NCBI GenBank assembly: GCA_963971225.1
Contig: OZ020270.1
Span: 63,678,932 to 63,742,931, forward strand
Length of the DNA: 64,000 nucleotides
Origin: Melieria omissa
Lineage: Eukaryota > Arthropoda > Insecta > Diptera > Ulidiidae
Direction: 5' to 3'
Part shown: positions 54,590 to 64,000 of the stretch, piece by piece
Position numbering within the stretch: position 1 is the stretch's first letter
Layout of the letters: each line of letters begins with the position of its first letter
Made by a program: the position numbers and the translations under genes
The notes under the pieces: generated by a model
Told to the model about the DNA's origin: nothing
Databases searched by the model: none
What the model saw: only the letters and a program-made list of their open reading frames with translations

Positions 54590-55500
54590 AATGCTGCAAA
54601 AAATGAAAATACAATCAAATTTCTTTATAAAAACGTAAAAATTGCTTATACTTACAAAAATGTTGTTTCGCCTTCTGAAAATTCAATCAGGAATACCATT
54701 TGAATTCATTTGCAACTGACAATGACTTGTGGTGAATATATATAAGAAAGGCAGAGTTGCTCTTGAATAAAAAACGAAATAATTTAAATTTGTTCATAAA
54801 TTTTGGTAAAAACCAACTAATTTATGAGAATTTTATTTAGCTTTCTTTTCTCTGGTTATACCAACATAAAAAGTAAGCGATTCCTTTATAAAATCGTCTT
54901 AAATTACGTTTAAGAAATTCATAGAAACCGCAATTTGTTCAGTATTTTTCACGTACACGCAATCCTGGCTTTGGTGTTCGGCCACCGTGGTGAGTTCAGT
55001 TTTACACGTGAACAACAACAATTTGACGGTTCTTGTCATACAGAATCGACGCCTGGTTGTCAAAGAGTGGCGCTACTTAGGATATACTTTGGTTGATGTG
55101 CGACTGACCACATCAACATAAAGCAAATTATGAAAGCTGACTTCGAATTGAGAAGTTTGCCGAAGTCATCGCGAATATGTTCGAATAGCCGAAGTGCGTA
55201 TGGGACCTAGTGCGCTGGTACGCAAATTTGTGCCAGTTGACACCTCTATGTGTTTATTTGCTTAGTGATTATAGCCTATGTTGAATCGTTTGATACCCAT
55301 ATTGCTTTACAAAAGCATACCATAGATGAGTTTTGTTACCATAGTGGGCGTAAGAAGGGGGCGTGGTCATTCTCATATAGCCATGTACCATTCCCACAGA
55401 TAAAAAAATGTTTGGTGCTTATTTCACTAAATCGGTTCAGTGGTTTTTGCCTGATTGTGGCTCAAAAAACGTCACACTTGCTTTTATATAATAGTATAGA

Positions 55501-55919
55501 TAAAGAATACGCATCTTCACAAATTTGTCAAGCGTGTTTCATGACGCGGGCGGGAAGAGATGAGCGGAGGCATAGGTTGCGGGAAATTTGCTCGCACTCA
55601 ACAGTTTGCGATCTTGTTCGTCGAAGCGCAAGCGGAGAGTAAACAACGAGCCAAAACATCGTCATCGTCGCTTCAACGAAGATGATTCGGGATTCGCTAA
55701 TTTTTTAGTGTTGTCGTTTGTTGTGTGTATGCTTTTTTGTGTTGCCGATTGGTTTTGCTGCACAGATTCCTGTCAGCTCACCATCAATCGAATCTTTGTG
55801 GTGTATGGCTTTTTGCTGGCCGATGCTTTGATTAATTTAAACATTTGGTGGTTGATTCCAATTTAAAATGTTTACAAATATTTTTACGTGGCGAGTTCGA
55901 AGTAAAATTATTTGTTAAT
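55501..55919 (+). other. Flank of Helitron H2 with a 92-codon ORF
   Basis: The plus-strand ORF 55588-55866 encodes a basic N terminus followed by two hydrophobic stretches (FANFLVLSFVVCMLFCVADW and VVYGFLLADALINLNIWW). I do not recognise it and see no supporting neighbour; it is likely chance. Confidence 0.25.
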
Positions 55920-56170
55920 ATTTTGGCATGGTTGATTACAATTTTGAGAATATGGGAAAACTACGAAAAAAAATGAACTGATAGGCATATTGACTTCAAT
56001 ATTCGTAAAACAATTGAAATCAAAAATAATTAGATGCGTGTTTTAATTTTGCTTTTTTTTTTTGGAAAATCGAAATCTAACGGAGAAACCAAGAGTTAAA
56101 AGATTGTATAGAAAAACATAATTTAATAGGTCTATTGACTTTCAATTGGGCGAAAGCACTACTAAAGCAC
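55920..56170 (+). repeat. Helitron-derived fragment
   Basis: Shares the divergent internal repeat of H3 (19440-20260): AAAATCGAAATCTAACGG, GAGTTAAAAG..TGTATAG, AATAGGTCTATTGACTT. No termini are visible. Confidence 0.5.
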
Positions 56171-57047
56171 TAAATAAAGAAATAAATGATAAGACAAATA
56201 TTTTGTCATAAGAAAAATGTAAAAAATATTCTACACCTGAATGGTTCCATGGCGAATGATGTGACCATAAATGTACAATATTAGATTTTCTTATTTTAGT
56301 TCTTTTAAACAAGCATTATATGTAGGCCGTAAGAAAAGTTCCAAAGAACGGGGCGGAAAATTATTACGGGCTAATAAAAACGTTTTCTTTTCTTTCCAAT
56401 TCCATTTTTATTTAATTGTCTTTGTTGATTACTTATAATTTATTTTTTAATTGCCTGTAGCGATCATATAGGTCGCCATGATAACCATATTTTATCTTCT
56501 TTTCTATGCTTTTGCGACCACTACAGTCGGCAGTGAATTCAGGAGCAATATGCGACGCCGTGCAGGCTTATAGAAGAAGAACAAAAGCCAGCCAGAAAAT
56601 ATAAATCGTTTACAAATTCAGCTTTTCGCCAGCGCAACAACAAGAACAACAGCACATCGTCTTCCTCCTCTTCGCACAATTGAGCGAGAATGAACGAGAG
56701 AGCACAGATGCGGCATTCGTGTTTCTATGATTTGCGCTCAGAGCATTGTGCTGTTGTTTCAAGTTTTTCCTCTTGTTGTCTACCCCCCCGCATCCAGAAG
56801 ACGGGTGGCGATATCAGCACCCGCATTTAAATTTTTGCTTGTACGTGATGCACACTCTTTATGTTTCATACTTTTTGCTTAAAGGCTAACTATGCTGTCA
56901 ACGAGTCAATCCATAAGGCTTAACAATCTTCAAGTCGTGTCGAATTCAAAAATGTTCTCCGGTATGTTTTTACATAGTTCTTAAGCAGAGACCCAAAATA
57001 ACAGTTATGAATTTTTCAAAACTCGAAAACGTTGCCCATTTGTAAGA
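56171..57047. other. Spacer, nothing recognised
   Basis: AT-rich sequence with no ORF over 60 codons and no repeat match seen within the window. Confidence 0.4.
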
Positions 57048-57735
57048 GATATTTATAAATATTGGACAATAACTATTATGAGAGAAAAAAATACTATTTT
57101 CGCCATTTCGTAACTATTATTTGTAACAACTATTTTTTCTGTTGCCTAATAACTATTATCAGTGAGTAATTTTTTTTTTTTTTACGTCGCCGATAACGAT
57201 TATTTTGAGAGAAATATTTTTTCATCATCGTCGTCATCGCATAACTGTTATGAGAAACAATTTTTTTTTCCATTGCTCGGTAACGTTCATTTTGTGAGAA
57301 GTTCTTTTTACGTTGTTCGGTAACGTTTTTTTTGTGAGAAATATTTTTTACGTTGCTCGCTAACGTTTATTTTGTGAGAAATATTTTTTCGGTTGCCAGT
57401 AACTATTATCAAATATAAATATTTTTTTTACGTTGAATGATAACTATTATTTTACAATCAATATTTTGTACGTTGAAAATACCGGTACACAAGAGAAAAA
57501 ATGGAAAAATTGAATATTTTATGTGAGGCAGTGGCGCACGCAAGGGGGGGTTTGGGGGTTCAAACGATTCCCTCCAAACACAAAAATTCAACGTACAAAA
57601 ATATTTATACTTCATAATAGTTCCTGGCCGAAAAAATATTTCTCACAAAATAAACATTACCGAGCAACGTAAAAAGAATTTCTCACAAAATAAACGTTAC
57701 TGAGCAATGGAAAAAACATTGTTCTCTCATAAAGC
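57048..57735. repeat. Fold-back repeat with tandem sub-units
   Basis: The left arm (about 57248-57440) carries several copies of 'CGTTGCTCGGTAACGTTTAT..TGTGAGAAATA'. The right arm (about 57585-57735) is its inverse, so the two could form a stem of about 150 bp around a 150-bp loop. Outer copies read TAACTATTAT. A related piece occurs inverted near 59770-59815. It resembles a fold-back transposon or an inverted duplication. Confidence 0.65.
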
Positions 57736-57928
57736 TGCGTGTACACTGCAGAGAAATTTCGATAGAGCTCTATCTACTCTCGAACTCTCGTCTATCAAAT
57801 GTGTTTACACTATAGAGGATCTCTACTAGAGATTTGACTCTACGTAGAGTTTGATAAACTCTATACAACGTTGAACTCTATTCGACGTATACACTATGAC
57901 AATTTTTTCTCTCGGCTAGAGCTGTAGA

Positions 57929-57940
57929 ATAATAATTAAT

Positions 57941-57972
<32 letters not shown>

Positions 57973-58290
57973 ATTGATTGGCACGACAGCCCGCTTACGC
58001 GAGACTAAGGCCTAGCTTCCCGCAACCACCCGTGTTGTGCGTGTGAATTTTGTACGCGGGTGGAAGGGACCTACAGTTTTATGCCGGTTCCGAACGGCAG
58101 GTTGGGAGCTTTTTCATAGGCAATTTTTACTCTCAGAGGTTTGCCATTTCCAGCTGAGAGGACAGCCACCGAAAGAGAAAACGAGTTTCCCGTTATTTTT
58201 TTAGGTGTTACTACATGCAGAATTCGAACTAGCGTCGCTCTGCATGCGACTCGCTTGGACCGCGCACTAACCAACTGAGCCACGGCGGTT
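57929..58290 (-). repeat. tRNA-derived SINE insertion
   Basis: A 362-bp element is flanked by the 14-bp duplication GCTAGAGCTGTAGA (57915-57928, 58291-58304). On the minus strand it begins with a tRNA-like head: A-box TGGCTCAGTTGGTTAGTGCG, B-box AGTTCGAATTCTGC. A body follows containing GGAAGCTAGGCCTTAGTCTC, and it ends in a (TTA)n-type tail, seen as ATAATAATT on the plus strand. Mobilisation would depend on a LINE partner in trans. Confidence 0.88.
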
Positions 58291-58339
58291 GCTAGAGCTG
58301 TAGAGCAAATTTTTATTCGTGCGAACAAAATTCGGAAAA

Positions 58340-58672
58340 ATGAGTGCGCGCCAGAAGCAAGCAACAGCTGTAGTTGTAGTTTATTTGAAGAAGAATTAAA
58401 AAAAAGAGTCGGGAATGTTGGGTGCGAAATTGGAACGGGAAACGGCAGAGTGCAGGTGTTTATCGGGAGCTACTTGGTGAATTATAAAATAGTGATGCAG
58501 CGTCGTATGCCAATTTTTTTTTAATGTCATCCACAAATTTTGAAGCATTGCTACAAATAGTGGCCCGTAATAGTGGTAATCGTAAAAAAATACACACATT
58601 TGCGCAAAGCGATTCCTGCAGGAGAAATGTTGGCAGTGACTTTGCGATTTCTTGCTACAGGTAAATATAGTA
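58340..58672 (+). pseudogene. PIF/Harbinger transposase, N-terminal exon
   Basis: ATG 58340 opens MSARQKQATA. After a shift in an A-run the frame gives SRECWVRNWNGKRQSAGVYR ELLGEL, then TAA, then FLMSSTNFEALLQIV; a second shift leads to HLRKAIPAGEMLAVTLRFLATG at about 58592-58660, a hallmark of HARBI1-like transposases. A splice donor G|GTAAAT follows at about 58661. The DDE catalytic exons are missing. Two shifts and one stop make it a relic. Confidence 0.8.
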
Positions 58673-58939
58673 CATACATAGTACATGTTTTTGAAATATT
58701 TCTAAATTTAATGCGTGTTTTCGTAGTTGGCGAAACGAAGTCAATGAAAAAATACCACTAATGCACAGAGGAATCCATGGAAATACGTCCGCAGACGCAA
58801 AGTACGTTAAAAATATTTTTTGAGCTTAGAATGGGAAAATCCATGGCAATACGCGCGTATTTAGACTCTTTGTTTATATGCGTTTTGTCCGGTAAATATA
58901 TGCATTTAAATAAATAAAATAAATTACTTTTACTGTCGT

Positions 58940-59203
58940 GTTACAGGACCCAGCTTTTGATAAAAATTTGAAAGCAATGAATAACACCCAACGGGAAACA
59001 TACAACTCGCCAGAACCAGACCCACTTTTCTTTTGTTTGATTTTTCTCATTTCGCCGTTATATTGGCACTGCAGATTGTACCACTTTGCGGCCACTTCTT
59101 TTACGCCAATGTTCAATTTTTCGGCAATTTCCAACTGTAACTTCTGTTTGTGATTGCTATGTATACGATATGTAATGCCTTTGTTATTCATGTAATTTAA
59201 CAA
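58940..59203 (-). pseudogene. MADF/Myb-like accessory protein of a Harbinger element
   Basis: The minus frame from 59203 encodes an incomplete MADF domain: IAEKLNIGVKEVAAKWYNLQ, then EMRKIKQKKSGSGSGELYVS and RWVLFIAFKFL. Harbinger elements encode such a partner, which carries the transposase to the nucleus or to its sites. The first helix is partly lost and the rest of the protein is missing. Its convergence with the transposase fragment supports one element. Confidence 0.7.
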
Positions 59204-59210
59204 TTATTTA

Positions 59211-60159
59211 CATACACTCCGGGCCCCCAGAATAGGTTCACATTTTTTTCTACAGGAAAATGAGTAGTGTTCTTACAAAACACAGTTTTACCTCATTTAT
59301 TGGTATCAAGATGTTCAAGGCATCTATTGTGAACCTACCTGTCCAAAACACAATTTGACATTTATTTCATTTTTCTTTTTTGGCCCACTTTTGTAAAGTG
59401 AACCCCAAAAATGAGTACATTTTAGTGGACCACCAGAATAGGTTCACATTCAAAATCGCTGCTTTTTTGGCGAATAACGGGACTTTTTGGAGCGATGTAA
59501 AAAAAATTACTCGCTGATAACAGTTCTGTGGTCAAAAGTGATAATCGCTTAACTCGACTTAAGAAGAAATTGAGTTATGGATGCCACCACGTTCCCTTGA
59601 CTGTGCTCTACGTTTGTGTAAAATCGGGGAGTTTATAACTTTAAAATTAAAAAGTTATTAATAAAAACCTATTCGCATTCCCATAACGAACACACTACGC
59701 GCTCAAACTTTAAAACGAGATTGCTCGAAACAGCAATTTTCGACTTAGGCGGTTATTGCTTTTGACAACAGAGTTATTAGGCAACAGAAAAAAATATTTG
59801 TCACGAATAATAGTTACACATAGATTTAAAAATAAGTATTCCAAAATAATAATTATAAGTAACAATTAAAATATTTGTTACAGTGAAACAGTTCACCTTA
59901 TGAGTATGCCTTGCTACTTGGAAATAATGCAGGGGGACAGTTGCCACTTCACCAAAAATTTTGTTAACTATAGTTATCTTCAAAAGTAACCATATTAGTG
60001 AGAAAACGGAATTAAGGTCGTTATTCACCTCAGCTGACGACGTTTTTTTTATTTTCTGAAGAAAACGTGGGCTAAATGCAGAATACCACACCCTCTTAAT
60101 AAAAATATTTTGTCCTTTTAACGGAAAGAGGGGTATATTCTTAGTCTAACAAACTTAAA
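59211..60159. other. Spacer with two 'GAATAGGTTCACAT' motifs
   Basis: CCCCCAGAATAGGTTCACATTT at about 59223 and ACCACCAGAATAGGTTCACA at about 59431 are direct copies about 208 bp apart. At 59770-59815 there is an inverted piece of the fold-back repeat. No gene seen. Confidence 0.45.
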
Positions 60160-60958
60160 ATGTTGCTACGGAAACATTCACAGAGGGCGTGGTTCGCCCC
60201 CAAATTATCACAGAATGCGTCGTAACTACGCCGAATGGGTGCTTGAAAAACAGTCCGAAAATCCCAAGTTTTCGCACAAAATTTACTTCAGCGATGAAGC
60301 ACATTTTCGCCTCGGCGGTTACGTTCTTAGTCAAAATTGTCGTGTGTGGGGCTCAGAAAATGCACACGTGGTTGTCGAGCGCCCAATGCATCCACCTAGA
60401 GTCACTGTTCACTGAAGTGTTTAGTGTGCATTATGGTCCGGTGGTGTCATAGGGCCATATTTCTTCGAAAATGACGAAGGACAGACCGTTACTGTCAATT
60501 CTGAACGTTATGGCCGTATGATAACCGAGTATTTCTGGCCAGCGATCGAAGATATGGATGTGGAGGAGATGTGGGTTCAACAGGACGGCGCTACATGCCA
60601 CACAACAAGACCGAAAATGACACAATTGCGAACCAGGTTCGATGAACGCATAATTTCGCGTTTTGGTGATGCCAATTGGCCGTCAAGATCGTGCGATCTG
60701 AACCCTTTGGACTTTTTTCTTTGGGGCTACGCGAAAGACCAAGTCTATGCAGACAATCCGCAGACTCTGGAGCATTTGAGGGACAACATACGTGCAGTTC
60801 TTGGCGCCTTAAAGCCTGCTATATGTAAAAAAGTCATCGAAAATTACCTAAAAAGAATCGAGGTGTGGCAGGCTGCTCAAGGCGGTCATTTGAATGATGT
60901 CATATTCCATTACTAATGGCACAAACCAAATATTATTTTGATAATAAATTTTCACCAA
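60160..60958 (+). pseudogene. DD41D (rosa-type) mariner transposase relic
   Basis: A single frame reads MRRNYAEWVLEKQSENPKFS, KIYFSDEAHFRLGGYV (first Asp), two adjacent stops (TGA 60413-60415, TAG 60422-60424), then GPYFFENDEGQTVTV, WVQQDGATCHTT (second Asp) and SCDLNPLDFFLWG (third Asp, in PLD). Counting gives 41 residues between the second and third Asp, the spacing of the rosa group first described from tephritid flies. It ends at TAA 60914-60916, followed by AATAAA at about 60941. The N-terminal DNA-binding part is missing. Confidence 0.82.
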
Positions 60959-61192
60959 AATTCAAATTTTAATTGGTTTTTTTTCTTTATTTACTTTTTC
61001 GGCTCATGATGAAAAACTCTGTAATATGTACCAACAATGGGTTATAAGCGAAAATTTAAAAACGGATTTTTTCTCGAAAAAAATCCATTATTAGGCTATT
61101 ATTAGTTTGCTACCATATTATAGCCTGTGAAATTCCCTTTACAACAAAATATAAAACATTCAGAAACTTTGTTATTTTGCTTTCATATTTAA

Positions 61193-61840
61193 GGGGGCCG
61201 ATACATGTAAATAGTGTTTTTGAGAATTTTTTATTAACTAATTAAAGGCTCTTTTTCCATTTTTTTTTTTGACCCGAGAATCCAAGATGGCGGCGGCGCG
61301 TGGGATCAAAAAACCCCCTCCAATCTGATGCGCTGCGCGATTGCGCTGCTCGTATGGGGCTGAAATGAAAAATGAAAGAAAATCAATTAAAAAACAGTTG
61401 TGGCTTCGATGTGAACCTGGTTTATTAAAGAAATTGTGATTTTTTTGGAAACGGCAGAAAATTGAATTTTTGGGGCAGCTGTTTTGATGAATTTGCAAGC
61501 ACCAACATGAGATTTTTGCAGATTTGTAAAAACAAGTAGGTTGACATCGAAGGCATGAGTCTTCCGAAGGTGTGGTTAAAATTTCATCGCGATCGGTTGA
61601 GCGGTTCTCATGCAATCGCGCAGCCCATACCGAAAAACATGGTTCCGAGACAAACGGGCTCAAAGATTGAGTAAGCGGACCGGCTTATACCTGGCGCCGC
61701 CGCTTCTACCTGTGTTTTGTCTGGGAAGGGATTAGAATTTTGGAAAACGCTCTTAGCCATACATTGAAAAGGCTTTGTAGAACATATTCCCGAGAAAAAA
61801 AAATTTCCAAAAATACTTCATTTTACATGTATCGGCCCCC
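61193..61840. mobile_element. TTAA-flanked MITE 1
   Basis: A 648-bp element with perfect inverted ends GGGGGCCGATACATGTAAA, flanked by TTAA at 61189-61192 and 61841-61844. The right TTAA is shared with the next element. Non-coding. Confidence 0.87.
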
Positions 61841-61844
61841 TTAA

Positions 61845-62542
61845 GGCCAGGTTCCTCCAAACAATTTTCAAAAAATCGAAATTTTTTTTTTTCTATAAAT
61901 TGCTAGAAAATACTCTTCGAAATAATATAAAATTAGTCCCGAAGGTATGCGCTGCCTAGAAGTAGGTTGAGATAAGGGAGGACGGTGCGCGCTCAAGCGG
62001 TGAATTCGTCCGCGGTGAATCTTTAATCGGCTTTTTCTCGAAACTACATTTTTTCAACTGAGTGTCACTCGTATTTCAAAACTATTTCACTTATCATCAT
62101 GAACCAAACGGAATTCTACTCTTAAAATGTCTCTCTATGGTCGGAACCACAACCAAAAATATTCATTGTTATTTAAAAAAGTTATTAACAATCAAAAGTG
62201 CAAAAAAAGGGTCGAAAATTAAAAAGTACGCCATTTTTTTTGTTTTTCGGTGAAAATGTTTCGTTTTGGTTCCGACCATAGACAATTGGATACAGAATAT
62301 GAAACTGTTTTGCTTTTTGCTTTTAGATGATTCGTTTCCAAGAAATGGTGACACTCATCAGCAAATCGGACGAGTTTGAGCAGCTGTTTTTGGAGCCGTC
62401 ATAATAAAAAAAAAAAAAAAAAATTGTTTTTTAATAGCTTAATGTATGGACTGTTATTTGTAAAAAAAATTTCTTTTCAAATTGTTTTTTAACAATAAAT
62501 AGAATTTTTTGAAAAAAACGTGTTTTTTGGAGGAACCTGGCC
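61845..62542. mobile_element. TTAA-flanked MITE 2
   Basis: A 698-bp element with inverted ends GGCCAGGTTCCTCCAAA, flanked by TTAA at 61841-61844 (shared with MITE 1) and 62543-62546. It contains an A-run at 62407-62424. Non-coding. Confidence 0.87.
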
Positions 62543-62546
62543 TTAA

Positions 62547-63176
62547 ATTAAAGTTGAGGTAAAAGCACCTGTTGGGAGTTGTCGGCACGATATTAGAAAG
62601 AAGGAAATCGAAATACCATTAGAAAAAATGCAACAAGTAGCCAAACGATATTATGGCTCGATACTCACGTGCGCGGTTCGGAAGCAACCACGAGTCAAAA
62701 CGGTGAAGAAGAAAAAACGCAACGGGTGATGGATTTTGCTGTGGGGTTTTATTGATGCTGCTGCCTCGCTGACGTCGGATGATCAAGTGAGTGCAGTAAA
62801 GAAAATGAGAAAAGGGCCGAGGCCTGGATTGCCGCGCAACAAGAGAGCGAAAGCTTTTGTTGCTAACGGCTTACAAAAAGTTCAGAGTTGTTACACTAAG
62901 TGCAGCTTTAGCGCAGACATTGAAAGAGATTTGGTCTAAACATTGCCGCCACTCTTGCAGTGTCTCGCGCTGCAAAATTACGAAAAAAAAACAAGAAATA
63001 ATGATTTGTGGATGGAATACATTTCAGTTAAATGTCAAATTCATACATATTAACTTAATAACTAGGCGTTGATAACCGATATAAGAGTTAATTCATTGAG
63101 CATTTCAAATTATAGATGTTTGATTGTAAATAATTTTCTGAAATCAGGATCAATAAGGATCCATCTAAAAGGTTGG
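62547..63176. other. Spacer, no recognised gene
   Basis: Short plus-strand frames (for example 62736-62939, Lys/Arg-rich) show no family signature. The 3' edge may hold decayed pol sequence of the BEL/Pao element, but I cannot recognise motifs. Confidence 0.35.
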
Positions 63177-63938
63177 TTAACATGGGCCTGAAAGGACCCA
63201 TCCGAAAATAGAATCCTGTGCCAGAGGTAGGCCAGGGTTACAAATGAATCCAGCTCGGATGATCTTGTGGTAGATCTCTGAGCCAAGGATGAGCGAGACG
63301 GCGGTGGATCGATAAAAATAAGGATCCGCAAGGCGAAAATTCGAAAAACGTTCCGCTACTCGCCCGTCAATGTCTTCCAGCGGAGTTTTAAAGGCGAGCG
63401 TTTGTTCGACCTTGGCATGCACGTCGATGCGCTGAGATGAATCATGACGCGAGACCAAGGTGACTCGGCAAAAGTGATGAAGATCAACCTTGGAAACTGG
63501 AAGATGCAGCTGGCGTACCATGGACGACGAGATGCGACTGGTGCAGCAGCAAGAATCTATAAGGATTCGAGCAGGATAGCTGGCGGCACGGACGCGTATG
63601 AAGACGGAGGCCGTCGGAAAAAGTACGGTGACGCGTTGAACGGAAGCACTCGTAGCGAAAGGACGAGCTTCGCGTTGAATAATTAGACGTTCATTCGCAT
63701 GGAGAAGCGTATTATGATGACGCTGACAATATTTGCAAACCATCTTGCTAGTGCAGTGTTTCGCTATGTGTGAATGTGCCAAACATCTAGAGCAATAACG
63801 ATGCAACAATATGACCCGTAATCGCTTTTCTAAGTTCATCGAAAGGAACTTTTTACAGAAGCGTAGAGGATGAGTGCGTTGGCATAATCTGCATCTTTTG
63901 TTGTTATCGAGAGGAGTCGATGAAACGTTATCACTCAT
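63177..63938 (-). pseudogene. BEL/Pao gag zinc knuckles and protease
   Basis: From ATG 63938 the frame gives a Cys-rich region typical of BEL/Pao gag ends: CRLCQRTHPLRFCKKF, YCSRCLAHSHIAKHC and CKYCQRHHNTLLH. An aspartic protease domain follows, RILIDSCCCTSRISSSMVRQ and LILGSEIYHKIIRAG, ending SIFGWVLSG and a stop. Family members have DSGS after the Ile; here the Gly and next positions are Cys, so the catalytic Asp-Ser is kept but the loop is altered. The frame stops where RT should follow, so pol is lost or shifted. The 5' LTR would lie beyond the window edge. Confidence 0.82.
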
Positions 63939-64000
63939 GGCGACCTATGATTAGGATAACAAAATTGTTAAGAAATGGTGGAAGGTCTAGTCAGATAAGA

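Larger units (their letters stand above)
51607..55091. mobile_element. Nested TIR element carrying a host-like gene fragment
   Basis: A 3485-bp insertion with a perfect 30-bp TIR beginning CAAAGTATATCCTAAGTAGC is flanked by the 7-bp duplication GTTGATG (51600-51606, 55092-55098). The P fragment at 32690 preserves the empty site. A degenerate inverted block (GGCCGGACACCAAAG versus GGCCGAACACCAAAG) lies further in. The 7-bp duplication and a THAP-type exon at 54519-54589 place it in the P superfamily. Most of the interior is not transposase; it carries plus-strand spliced exons at about 52430-53309. It probably needs a transposase supplied in trans. Confidence 0.87.
47535..55267 (-). mobile_element. 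P-superfamily (THAP) transposon, with nested element
   Basis: A 7733-bp insertion is flanked by the 7-bp duplication ATTATAG (47528-47534, 55268-55274); sibling units give the empty site. Termini are CACTAAGCAAATAAACACAT inverted. Imperfect inverted similarity continues for about 150 bp (CGAAGT.CGTATGGGACCTAC on the right). It encodes a THAP transposase and a block of 54-bp repeats. Seven-base duplications and long TIRs resemble the Galileo/1360(Hoppel) branch rather than canonical P (8 bp). Without the nested element it is about 4.24 kb, and it may be autonomous. Confidence 0.9.
44885..55500 (-). mobile_element. Helitron copy H2, interrupted by a P-superfamily element and MITEs
   Basis: Same family and orientation as H1. 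The minus-strand 5' end TCTATACTATTATATAAAAG is at 55500 and the 3' end CTAG at 44885-44888, preceded by the same GC-rich hairpin region. Flanks are A and T. The body consists of the 'TGCCACGCCCC' ladder (44945-45780) and a second tandem array of about 255-bp units (45778-47527). It is interrupted by MITEs at 45896 and 46675 and the transposon 47535-55267; about 2.0 kb belongs to the Helitron. No Rep/helicase ORF. Confidence 0.78.
57736..59210 (+). mobile_element. Decayed PIF/Harbinger element
   Basis: A Harbinger transposase fragment (plus) and a MADF/Myb-like partner (minus) face each other, the usual two-gene layout of this superfamily. A SINE sits in the 5' region. Termini were not identified; the stretch GCTGCGTGTACACTGCAGAG at 57746 is a possible left end. 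Boundaries are estimates. Confidence 0.6.

Overview
The window is a repeat-dense, gene-poor stretch of eukaryotic DNA, almost certainly from a dipteran insect. Pointers are the mix of element families (LOA-like, RTE-like, gypsy, BEL/Pao, mariner DD34D and DD41D, P-superfamily, hAT, Transib, PIF/Harbinger, Helitrons), AT-rich spacer DNA, GT-AG introns and a TATA/TCAGTC-type LTR promoter. A tephritid-like fly is my best guess, because DD41D 'rosa' mariners were first described there, but I cannot prove it. No complete ordinary host gene is visible. The only host-like coding sequence is a spliced gene fragment carried inside a transposon at 52.4-53.3 kb.

Layout. 1-3610 is a perfect (GTATAA)n array. 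3.6-9.8 kb is a mosaic of small fragments: an unknown ORF, an RNase H remnant, a P-superfamily end, a Transib remnant, LTR pieces, a mariner, Helitron-type repeats and a SINE-like tRNA copy. 9.8-31.7 kb is one LOA-like non-LTR retrotransposon (element A, minus strand) that later insertions have exploded. Removing the nested elements with their target duplications rejoins its endonuclease reading frame exactly. Inside A lie a mariner, a TATA-flanked MITE and a solo LTR. The LTR is split by a hAT, the hAT by a Transib, and the Transib by a pogo-type MITE. A Helitron beside the LTR contains a 5.5-kb LOA-like element (B) and a second Helitron. 31.7-33.2 kb is a P-superfamily right end carrying a truncated LINE, followed by MITE sequence. 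33.4-38.9 kb is a gypsy-type LTR retrotransposon on the minus strand. 39.1-41.7 kb is an RTE-type LINE, followed by a TAA-flanked TIR element and a jockey-like RT fragment.

44.9-55.5 kb is a second large Helitron copy. It is interrupted by two MITEs and by a 7.7-kb P-superfamily transposon (47535-55267) that still encodes an uninterrupted 933-codon THAP transposase. Nested in that transposon is a second TIR element (51607-55091) with a perfect 30-bp TIR and a 7-bp target duplication. It carries a minus-strand THAP-type first exon and plus-strand exons of an unrelated, host-like gene. This is the most interesting locus in the window.

55.5-64 kb holds Helitron debris, a fold-back repeat, a broken PIF/Harbinger pair (transposase plus MADF/Myb-like partner) with a SINE insertion, a DD41D mariner relic, two TTAA-flanked MITEs sharing their central TTAA, and the 5' coding part of a BEL/Pao element.

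Most transposon ORFs carry stops or frameshifts. Many of these are single-base shifts, so some may be consensus errors rather than true mutations. The P-superfamily transposase and the gypsy gag are the only long ORFs that look intact.
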